From Mesoaciditoga sp. (lineage in GTDB: Bacteria > Thermotogota > Thermotogae > Mesoaciditogales > Mesoaciditogaceae), in the NCBI GenBank assembly GCA_002878315.1, contig PNIW01000032.1, positions 1 through 64,000 of the forward strand: a stretch of 64,000 nt of DNA. Reading direction: 5' to 3'. The notes under the pieces were generated by a model. It ran no database searches. It was not told the DNA's origin and worked only from the letters and a program-made list of their open reading frames with translations. A program made the translations under genes and the position numbers. This document shows positions 36,397 to 43,912 of the stretch, in pieces. Position 1 is the stretch's first letter. Each line of letters begins with the position of its first letter.

Positions 36397-37034
36397 CACG
36401 CGCTCATCTTCAAAATTATTATCTCTATTCTGTCAGATGCGTCTTCGGCCCTGTCTGCTATGTCTCCTATCTGCAGTGCCAGTTCCCTTAATTGGATTTT
36501 ACGCGCGAGTTCAATGTTCAAAGTAAAGACTTCTTTTATAAGAGATCTTTCTATTCCATCGCCGGTATTTTCCCATCTCTCAACTTCTAAGACGGCATTT
36601 TTAGATTTGTCTACGTCTTCAAAGAGATTTTCCACGGCAGTTGCGAGTGCTTTAAAGGATTCAACGGAACACTCATACTCTTTTATGTATTTGTCTCTGA
36701 GGGAATCTGGTATTTTAAGGCTTTGGAGGTATATAACATCCGCGACAGTTTCGGCCTTATTTGCAACCTTATCGACAGCCTCTATGAGTCCTAACATATC
36801 ACCTCTTGACTGGGCAAGAAAGGCTCCAGAATACATTAAAGTTTCGGCATTTCTGCGTATCGAGTCTGCTTCGCTTTCTTTTTGCCTGACATTCTTGACT
36901 ATATCTGTGCAATCTTCGTCGCAAGATAATTTTATTATTTTAAAAGTTTCATCTATAACCTGTCCGACCATATCGAGGTGATTCTTGAATAAACTGATAA
37001 CCTCATTCTCCTTTTTACCAAAGATCAAAGACAT
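36396..37034 (-). CDS. DUF47/PhoU-like protein
   Basis: A 212-residue, mostly helical protein of the DUF47 family, distantly related to PhoU. Conserved features are the N-terminal FGKKENEVISLFKNHL, a central D-R-x-x-x segment (LIEAVDKVANKAETVADVIYL) and the C-terminal DIADRAEDASDRIEIIILK. These proteins are usually encoded next to PiT phosphate permeases and are thought to regulate them. That is the case here, with three bases between the genes. Confidence 0.9.
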   Translation of the reverse strand: MSLIFGKKENEVISLFKNHLDMVGQVIDETFKIIKLSCDEDCTDIVKNVRQKESEADSIRRNAETLMYSGAFLAQSRGDMLGLIEAVDKVANKAETVADVIYLQSLKIPDSLRDKYIKEYECSVESFKALATAVENLFEDVDKSKNAVLEVERWENTGDGIERSLIKEVFTLNIELARKIQLRELALQIGDIADRAEDASDRIEIIILKMSA

Positions 37035-37037
37035 TTT

Positions 37038-37979
37038 TTACCCCCAAACTTTCATTATCATGTATATTATAACAGCAATGGTACCTGTTATAAAAGGGGT
37101 AATAAGCCATCCGTTTACGATTTTCACAATCGTTTTTAAACTCACGGTTTTAAGGCCTTTTACAAGCCCGACGCCGGCCGTTGAACCCACCGACGCCTGT
37201 GCGCTCGATATCGGTATTCCTAAAAATGAAAAGATCAAAAGGGAGGTACCTTCCCCAAAGATCGCTATCGAAGAATCAAATGGCTCCATAATGGTAATAT
37301 CCTTTCCAACAGTTCTTATGACCTTTTTGCTTGCCGTCAAAAATCCCAAAGCCATCGCCAAGCCTCCGATTAAAAGTGCTTCTTCGTGACCGAAGAGCCC
37401 CTTCCCGACGAATGGACCTGTTATATTCGCAAGGTTATTTGCTCCCAAAGAATAGGACGCGTATATACTGAACGAAAATGACATTAACCTGACCATCGTT
37501 CCCCTGATCCTTAGAGATTTTAGACGGTTGTAGAAAAGTGATATTACAATGTATGAAAAAATGGCTATCACCAAAGCACCAAATGGAGTTATGATCCACG
37601 AAGCTGCCACCTTTCCAACGATCCACCAATTAACATCGTGCTCGACAAGTCCCACGCCAACGAGGGCACCTATAATTCCCTGCGTTATCGAGGTGGGTAA
37701 TGAGTAATGTGTCATTATCAGCACAACAATTGCCGTACCGAGGGCAGCGCTCACGGAAATATCGAATGTAACATGCGTTACGGAATTCATCGTCGATATT
37801 CCCGAATTCCCACCGATGAAGGCTCCTAAAAATATGAAAATTGCCCCTGCGATGGTGGCCGTTCTATACTTTATTATGTCGGACATTATGAGAGGGCCGA
37901 AGATCGTTGCCATGTTGTTGTAGCCTAAAGACCACCCCAAAAGCATGGCCGTTGCAATCATCAAAAGATCACGTAACAC
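37038..37979 (-). CDS. PiT-family inorganic phosphate transporter
   Basis: A 313-residue integral membrane protein of the PiT family, importing phosphate with a cation. The family signature GANNLANITGP is in the second half; the N-terminal half has the matching GYNNMATIFGP, showing the internal repeat. About eight to ten membrane helices are visible. The length matches the shorter bacterial forms lacking the long central loop. The start is GTG behind AAGGGG. It is first in its operon, behind a good promoter, and is followed by its DUF47 partner. Confidence 0.93.
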   Translation of the reverse strand: MLRDLLMIATAMLLGWSLGYNNMATIFGPLIMSDIIKYRTATIAGAIFIFLGAFIGGNSGISTMNSVTHVTFDISVSAALGTAIVVLIMTHYSLPTSITQGIIGALVGVGLVEHDVNWWIVGKVAASWIITPFGALVIAIFSYIVISLFYNRLKSLRIRGTMVRLMSFSFSIYASYSLGANNLANITGPFVGKGLFGHEEALLIGGLAMALGFLTASKKVIRTVGKDITIMEPFDSSIAIFGEGTSLLIFSFLGIPISSAQASVGSTAGVGLVKGLKTVSLKTIVKIVNGWLITPFITGTIAVIIYMIMKVWG

Positions 37980-38029
37980 GTGCTTCCCCTTCTTTTAGTT
38001 TTAAACTTTCTCTACTGCATTAACTTAAA

Positions 38030-38058
38030 AGTATACTCCAAAAGATCGATTTGTTCAA
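38030..38058 (-). promoter_or_regulatory. Promoter of the phosphate-permease operon
   Basis: On the minus strand TTGAAC (38053-38058), a 17-bp spacer and TATACT (38030-38035). The predicted start near 38023 gives a 5' leader of about 44 nt before the GTG. No clear pho-box repeat was found around it. Confidence 0.75.
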
Positions 38059-38115
38059 TATAGATAGAATTCTAAACTTATCTTTTAAATTTCCGTCTAA
38101 ATACAGGAGGCTAAA

Positions 38116-38201
38116 ATGAACATAGTGGAGTTGCTTTTGCGATTTTAATAGGACTTGGTTTGGTTGGCATTATGGTCGCGAGAAAAGATTCTCATAGATA
38201 A
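38116..38201 (+). pseudogene. Possible frameshifted tiny membrane peptide
   Basis: An excellent ribosome binding site AGGAGG (38105-38110) precedes ATG 38116, but that frame stops after ten codons. A neighbouring frame then reads on without a stop to TAA 38199-38201, giving a hydrophobic stretch (AILIGLGLVGIMVA) and a basic tail (RKDSH). This looks like a single-pass peptide of about 30 residues split by a one-base shift. It overlaps the convergent MutS-like gene by ten bases. Chance cannot be excluded. Confidence 0.25.
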
Positions 38202-39688
38202 TCTTCCAGTTTTTTTAAGGCTTCATCGGTTATTTCAGAGGGAAAGCCAAAGATAGAAGCGATCTTTATGGCATCTCCATATTTGACGCTGAAATCTTTT
38301 GTAAGATGGTGATCTATTTTTGAATTGATATTTTTGGCGTTTATTTCCTCGTCAAAATTTATCTTTCCTATCATGTATTTGGGGCAATTCGTCTTTTCTA
38401 TTACGCGTTTGAAATGCGTGACCATGATGGAAAAATGATTCCTGTGTGAGAGGTATTCCGCAAGAGACTGAGCAAGTGCCTCCCCCTCGTAAGGGTTTGT
38501 GCCGGCACCGAACTCATCTATGAGAATAATGCCATTCCCGTCCATTTTCAATACTTCAGAGACATTTTCTATCTGATTTGCAAAAGATGACAGATCTGTA
38601 TGATTTGAGGACATGCCTATATATCTTATCCAGTCTACTTTGGGCAACTTTGCGTATTTTGCAGGGACTAAAAATCCGTAAGTCCCGAGAGCGCAGGAAA
38701 GCGCTATAGTCTTTAAAACCGTTGTTTTTCCTCCCATATTCGGGCCAAATATGATCGTCAAGCCACCGGTAAAAGAGCCGTCTAAAGGTGTATAATTTTG
38801 GACATTCTTTGCAATTACCGGATGGAAGGCCTTTGAAAGTTCTATACGATCTCCAAAATCTGGAAATGTGTAGCCGTCATTTATTGCCTTTACCTTTGAA
38901 AAGGCGAGATCGAATTTCGAGATTTTCGATATCTCTTCTTTAACGGACGGAATCCATTTCTTTATTTCGGAAGATAACCTTTTTATTTCTCTTTCTCTTT
39001 CATCTTTTAATTTTTCTTCGAGATCTGACATTTCATTCTGAAGTGAGATTATCTCTTCCGTTGGTCTGACCGAAAGCGTGTAGGTTTTTGTTCCTTCTCT
39101 TTCTATCATTACAAGGTTGGAATTTACAAGTGGGATTCCCTTTTCCTTTTCTATTACAAACCTTTTGTCATCGATTCGGATTCCAAACCTTCGCGCTATC
39201 AATTCTATCTGCATTCTGTAAAGGCCGTCTATTTTTTTTCCTAAATCCGTGTACTTTTTTTCCATCTCTTCTATCATTGAATTTCGAGGAGCAAATGAAA
39301 AGGAACCTGTATTTTGGGGATCGATCAGAATCCAAAGTTCCTCAAAAGATCCAAAAAAATCTTTAAGGCAAGATGCATTTTTGAGCAGCCTGTGGTAATA
39401 TATAAATCTTTTTATTTCGAATATGTCTATTTCTGTTGCCATATCGTGTTCGATATTCGATATTGTCGTCGTAATCTCATGAAAATCCCGCAAAAGACTT
39501 TCTATTCTTGTCCTTTGTTTTTCACATTCTCTCACCTTTGAAAGGAATGAGAAATAAGAAATCATCTCTTCTTTCAAAGGTGAGAGATTGGCAAAAAGAT
39601 TCTTTCCGAATACGCTTACAGGCTTGTAAAGATCTATGACTTTGTCGAAGAGACAAAAATTTTTTGTACTTTCATCTATGAATTCCAT
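38192..39688 (-). CDS. MutS-family ATPase lacking mismatch and Smr domains
   Basis: A 498-residue protein whose C-terminal ~230 residues are a MutS-type ABC ATPase: Walker A GPNMGGKTT, Walker B GIILIDEFGAGTNP, and the MVTHFK histidine. The N-terminal half is helical (core/clamp-like) and lacks the MutS mismatch-recognition domain. No MutS2 Smr nuclease domain follows. It resembles the MutS-related ATPases found in amino-acid fermentation clusters, where they are proposed to reactivate aminomutases; no aminomutase is seen here. Last gene of the eight-gene operon, overlapping the carboxypeptidase gene by 17 bp. Confidence 0.8.
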   Translation of the reverse strand: MEFIDESTKNFCLFDKVIDLYKPVSVFGKNLFANLSPLKEEMISYFSFLSKVRECEKQRTRIESLLRDFHEITTTISNIEHDMATEIDIFEIKRFIYYHRLLKNASCLKDFFGSFEELWILIDPQNTGSFSFAPRNSMIEEMEKKYTDLGKKIDGLYRMQIELIARRFGIRIDDKRFVIEKEKGIPLVNSNLVMIEREGTKTYTLSVRPTEEIISLQNEMSDLEEKLKDEREREIKRLSSEIKKWIPSVKEEISKISKFDLAFSKVKAINDGYTFPDFGDRIELSKAFHPVIAKNVQNYTPLDGSFTGGLTIIFGPNMGGKTTVLKTIALSCALGTYGFLVPAKYAKLPKVDWIRYIGMSSNHTDLSSFANQIENVSEVLKMDGNGIILIDEFGAGTNPYEGEALAQSLAEYLSHRNHFSIMVTHFKRVIEKTNCPKYMIGKINFDEEINAKNINSKIDHHLTKDFSVKYGDAIKIASIFGFPSEITDEALKKLEDYL

Positions 39689-41171
39689 AGATCTTCGAAA
39701 ACTTCTCTTTTATGTAATTCACAAAATATTTGTGATTCAAAGGTTCACCGCTTACTCTCACGATCAAATCCTTCGGATCGTACATGGCACCAAATTTATG
39801 TATCTTTTCCCTTTGCCATTCTCTAAAAATCTTCAAGTTTCCATTTGAGATTTGAGATTCAAGATCGTGAATTTCTTTCTTTGCGGCAGAGAAAAATTGA
39901 GAAGCATAGAGATTTCCTAACATGTAAGACGGAAAATATCCAAACTGGCCGCCAGACCAGTGAACATCTTGCAAAACACCGTGGGCTTCATCTGGCACAT
40001 CTACGTTTAGATACTCTTTCATCTTTTGATTCCATACATCTGGCAAATCTTCAACCTTTATTCTATCATTTATGAGTGATTCTTCTATTTCAAACCTTAC
40101 CATTATGTGAAGGTTGTACGTTACCTCATCGGCCTCTATTCTTATAAGAGAAGGCTTTGTGATGTTAATGGCTTTGTAAAATTCTTCAGGCGTTATTTTT
40201 TTAAATTGTGGAAAGATTTCGGAGAGTTTGGGAAAGAAGAATTTCCAAAATTCATAAGATCTACCAACAAGATTTTCCCATGTTCTCGATTGAGACTCGT
40301 GTATTCCCATCGAAGCGCCGGTGTGGACTGGCATCCATTTGTATTCTTCGGAAATACCCTGTTCGTAGAGCGCGTGCCCTCCTTCGTGCATCGTCGAAAA
40401 TAGAGCAGATGTCATATCGTCTAAATGATAATTCGTCGTGATCCTGACATCTCCATTTCCGATTCCCGTTGTGAAAGGATGGACCGTCTCGTCTATACGG
40501 CCAGATTGAAAGTCGTATCCCATCAACTCTAAAACCTCGCGAGATAACCTTTCTTGAGAGGCTTTATCAAAGGTTCCCTTTAAAATAGAATCGTCAGGCT
40601 TTTTTCCGCTGGATAATTCTTTTATGAACGGGACAAGTTCAGATTTAAGACCTTCTATTATCCTTTTGATCTCTTCAGTTGTCGTTGAAGGTTCGTACCC
40701 TTCGAGAAGGGCATCATATTTGTTTTTTTCGTATCCGTAATATTCAACGAATTCTTTTAAATATCCGACTATCTCTTCAAGATACGGGCGGAATTTTTTA
40801 AAATTCGATTCGGCCTTTGCTTCCTGCCAGACACTTTCTCCTTTTGAACAGGCTATCGTGAATTTTTCGAACTTTTCAGGTGGGATCGAAGAGGCTCGCC
40901 TGTACTCTTTGGTCGTAAGGTAGATATTTCTTCTATCGACCTCATTCAGTTTTTCGTTTATGCGGGGCCTGTTGAAATATTCAACAAAAGCGGCCATCTT
41001 CTCAGATGTGATCATTTCAAAGATGGTTCTTGCGAGTTTACCTGCAACTTCGGCCCTGTCCATTGCCGCCTTCGGCGGCATCTTGGTTCTCATATCCCAT
41101 TCAACAAGGGCATATGCGCTCGAATATTTCGCAATTTCAGCGTAGTAATTGTAAAATTCTTTTATCTCCAC
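39672..41171 (-). CDS. M32-family (thermostable) carboxypeptidase
   Basis: A 499-residue zinc metallocarboxypeptidase of family M32. The zinc-binding HExxH is HEGGH in TMHEGGHALYEQG at about residue 265, and the third-ligand region GIHESQSRTWENLVGRS follows at about 290. The protein opens with the family-typical helical region (SSAYALVEWDMRTKMPPKA). It releases C-terminal amino acids broadly except proline. The start is GTG behind AGGAGGG. It directly abuts the upstream deaminase gene with no gap, within the presumed purine-catabolic operon. Confidence 0.94.
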   Translation of the reverse strand: MEIKEFYNYYAEIAKYSSAYALVEWDMRTKMPPKAAMDRAEVAGKLARTIFEMITSEKMAAFVEYFNRPRINEKLNEVDRRNIYLTTKEYRRASSIPPEKFEKFTIACSKGESVWQEAKAESNFKKFRPYLEEIVGYLKEFVEYYGYEKNKYDALLEGYEPSTTTEEIKRIIEGLKSELVPFIKELSSGKKPDDSILKGTFDKASQERLSREVLELMGYDFQSGRIDETVHPFTTGIGNGDVRITTNYHLDDMTSALFSTMHEGGHALYEQGISEEYKWMPVHTGASMGIHESQSRTWENLVGRSYEFWKFFFPKLSEIFPQFKKITPEEFYKAINITKPSLIRIEADEVTYNLHIMVRFEIEESLINDRIKVEDLPDVWNQKMKEYLNVDVPDEAHGVLQDVHWSGGQFGYFPSYMLGNLYASQFFSAAKKEIHDLESQISNGNLKIFREWQREKIHKFGAMYDPKDLIVRVSGEPLNHKYFVNYIKEKFSKIYGIHR

Positions 41172-42524
41172 TTAAATCCCTCCTCTGATCAATTTTCGAG
41201 AGATCTCATTTTGCTTCCTGACAAGGTAATCGATGTCCGGAACGTTAAGATGGCCATCTCTGACGATGAATTTGCCGTTGACGATGTTAAAATCGACTGA
41301 TTTCGCATCGCACATAAGCACGGCAGAGATCGGGTCATCAAGGCCGCCGGCAAATTCTATTTTTCCCATGTCAAAACCTATTATATCGGCCGCCTTTCCA
41401 GCCTCTATCGATCCTATGTAATCATCCATCCTCAAAACCCTTGCACCTCCGATCGACGCCATTTCAAGTGCCTTCTTCGGACTTATTGCATTCGCGCCGT
41501 ATTTTACCCTCTGCAAAAGCATCGCATTTCTTGCCTCTAATATCATGTTAGAAGTGTCATTTGAAGCGCTGCCGTCTATTCCCAAAGATATTCTGAGCCC
41601 TTCCATCTTTGAGATGGGCGCTATTCCTGATCCAAGTCTCATGTTGGAAGTTGGACAATGAGAAATTCCAACATCGTTTTTGCGCATCTTCTCTATATCC
41701 GCCTCATTCACGTGAACGGTGTGAGCAAACCATACCCTCGGATTTAGCCATCCAATTTTTTCCATATAATCAACAGGCCTGAGACCAAATTTATCGATGC
41801 AGAATTTTTCTTCATCTTCTGTCTCGGCAAGATGGGTATGGATAAGCACATCATGATTTTGCGCGAACTCGAGAGTCTTTACCATTAGAGATTCGGTAAC
41901 CGAAAACGGCGAGCAGGGAGCGAGGGCTATTCTAACCATTGCGTATCGGGATCTGTCATGATATTTTGAAACAGTTCTTTCGTATTCTGAAAGAATCTCA
42001 TCTTCGCTTTGCACTACAGAATCGGGAGGAAGTCCTCCATCTTTTTTTGACATTGACATTGCGCCACGCGTCGGATGAAATCTGAGGCCGACGTGTGAAA
42101 CGCCTCTTATCTCTTCATCGAAGATCGAATTTTTGTTTTTGGGATAAAGATAAAGCATATCGCTCGAGGTCGTAACCCCGCTTAACGCCATTTCCGATGC
42201 GGCAATAGCGGCGCTTACATAAGATGCCTCTTCGTCTATGTTTTTCCATATCTCGTAAAGGGCAACAAGCCAGTCAAAAAGTTTAGCGCTCTGGACGGAT
42301 TTAACATTTCGTGTAAGTGTCTGATAAAAATGATGATGGGTGTTAACAAAGCCCGGAAGAACAATTTTGTTGGAGCAATCTATTGTCTCGTCGAATTTTC
42401 CTTCAGGTTTTGTCTTTCCAACATAGGTTATCACATTCCCATCTATCGCAATGTATCCATCTTCGATCTGACCGTCTCTTGAAAAGGTCTCCATTGCCCC
42501 TATATGACTTAGAAGATATCTCAA
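41172..42524 (-). CDS. Amidohydrolase, 8-oxoguanine deaminase-like
   Basis: A 450-residue metal-dependent deaminase of the amidohydrolase superfamily. Metal ligands are in FVNTHHHFYQTLTR (about residue 60), IHTHLAETEDEE, WFAHTVHVN and the catalytic Asp of GIDGSASNDTSN. The extended NTHHHFYQTLTR and SHCPTSNMRLGSGIAP segments match 8-oxoguanine deaminase and hydroxyatrazine-type enzymes better than SAH/MTA deaminases. That fits the adenine deaminase and molybdenum hydroxylase in the same operon. The start is TTG with AGGAGGG six bases upstream. The exact purine substrate is inferred. Confidence 0.85.
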   Translation of the reverse strand: MRYLLSHIGAMETFSRDGQIEDGYIAIDGNVITYVGKTKPEGKFDETIDCSNKIVLPGFVNTHHHFYQTLTRNVKSVQSAKLFDWLVALYEIWKNIDEEASYVSAAIAASEMALSGVTTSSDMLYLYPKNKNSIFDEEIRGVSHVGLRFHPTRGAMSMSKKDGGLPPDSVVQSEDEILSEYERTVSKYHDRSRYAMVRIALAPCSPFSVTESLMVKTLEFAQNHDVLIHTHLAETEDEEKFCIDKFGLRPVDYMEKIGWLNPRVWFAHTVHVNEADIEKMRKNDVGISHCPTSNMRLGSGIAPISKMEGLRISLGIDGSASNDTSNMILEARNAMLLQRVKYGANAISPKKALEMASIGGARVLRMDDYIGSIEAGKAADIIGFDMGKIEFAGGLDDPISAVLMCDAKSVDFNIVNGKFIVRDGHLNVPDIDYLVRKQNEISRKLIRGGI

Positions 42525-43912
42525 TCATATCCCTCCTTCTTTCTGTAATCATAGATGAGTTTGTCCGTTTCCTTAACAATCGCCTGCTGTTTTTCCCAGT
42601 ACGAGAGATTCATCTGTTCATTGAGCTCTTCAACGCTTTTGCCCTGTTGTTCTACCCACGTGTAGTACTTGAGGTTGTGCCATCTTCTCCTGTTCTCAAG
42701 GGTTCCTTCGAAGAACCAATCGGTCTTTACGCCCATGAAGATAGAATTGAATCTCGATTTTGCCTCGGATAGATCCATCTTTCCGAACTGTCTGTCGAGA
42801 TCTGCCATGACCGAATGGTATCTATCTATAGTGTCAGTTGCTATCGTTATGATGTTATCGTTGGGGCCGAATTTGTACTGCTTTGCAACCTTTATCGCGC
42901 CTAAAACATTTGCAACGCCGGATATTCCGAAAATCGTTGAAATTTCATCTACGGCCTTTGGCTCGATAAAGTCTTTGAGAAATCTTTTTCCAACCTCGTC
43001 CGTTAGAAGTTGAAGACCCTTTTTTGATTCCATGTCATCGACCGCGACGACGGCATCTGAATTCATCACGTTGTGAATCCATGTAACGTGTTTGTCTCCT
43101 ATGCCCTGAATATCGTGCGATCCGTATCCATTCATCGAAATGGTCGGACACTGTATAGGCTCAAGCGTCACAACCTTCGCATCGCTGAAGACTTGCTTTA
43201 TTCTGTCTCCGCACGCTATCGTTCCAGCCGATCCTACGCCTGAAACCACCGCGGCAATTCTGCCATTTCCTATCTTTTCATTTTGAACAAGTTCAATCAT
43301 AGTGTTACCCGTTACGTAGTAGTGAAATCTGTAATTTCCAAATTCGCTGAATTGGTTTAGTATTCGGACTTTTTCAGGATTCTGAGACCATATTTCTTTT
43401 GATTTATCGTAAATCTCTTTGACATTTGATTCGGATCCGGGCGTCGCGATAACTCTCGCACCGTAAGAGTTTATAATTTCGAATCTTTCTTTGCTCATCC
43501 CCTCCGGTAATATTACTATCGTATCGAATTTCATTCTGCATCCAACCCAGGCACCGCCTATTCCGTAATTTCCGGTCGATGGCCATATAAGCGTGTGATA
43601 CGAAGGATCTACCTCATTTCTTATAACCTTTTCGACGAGTATCGAATAGGTTGCGCCAACTTTATGGCTGCCGGTGGGAAAATCGCGTCCATACATAACT
43701 ATTATATTTGCGTCCACGCCAGTTAATTTTTTTGGAAGAACAACATATTTTATTTTGTTGTCCGGGCCTCGCCATGTTATGTTGAAAAAGTTTATCGGAT
43801 CTAAGGGATCCTCCTTCATCTTTTCAAGGGCAATCTTTCTTATCTTTGGATCGATTTTGTCGGGATGGAGCATTTCCTCAAAGGTAGGACCTATTATCTT
43901 TTTTGAATTCAT
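42521..43912 (-). CDS. PLP-dependent fold-type II enzyme, substrate unknown
   Basis: A 463-residue enzyme of the cysteine synthase/tryptophan synthase-beta fold. The PLP lysine is Lys84 in TGSHKVGATYS, a phosphate-cup glycine loop lies in SGVGSAGTIACG, and STGNYGIGGAWVGCRM is the substrate-loop motif. The C-terminal ~100 residues extend beyond standard cysteine synthases. It is not diaminopropionate ammonia-lyase by obvious motif. The gene overlaps its neighbours on both sides by four bases, tying it to the purine operon. A lyase for a purine ring-fragment amino acid is one possibility, but this is speculation. Confidence 0.8.
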   Translation of the reverse strand: MNSKKIIGPTFEEMLHPDKIDPKIRKIALEKMKEDPLDPINFFNITWRGPDNKIKYVVLPKKLTGVDANIIVMYGRDFPTGSHKVGATYSILVEKVIRNEVDPSYHTLIWPSTGNYGIGGAWVGCRMKFDTIVILPEGMSKERFEIINSYGARVIATPGSESNVKEIYDKSKEIWSQNPEKVRILNQFSEFGNYRFHYYVTGNTMIELVQNEKIGNGRIAAVVSGVGSAGTIACGDRIKQVFSDAKVVTLEPIQCPTISMNGYGSHDIQGIGDKHVTWIHNVMNSDAVVAVDDMESKKGLQLLTDEVGKRFLKDFIEPKAVDEISTIFGISGVANVLGAIKVAKQYKFGPNDNIITIATDTIDRYHSVMADLDRQFGKMDLSEAKSRFNSIFMGVKTDWFFEGTLENRRRWHNLKYYTWVEQQGKSVEELNEQMNLSYWEKQQAIVKETDKLIYDYRKKEGYD

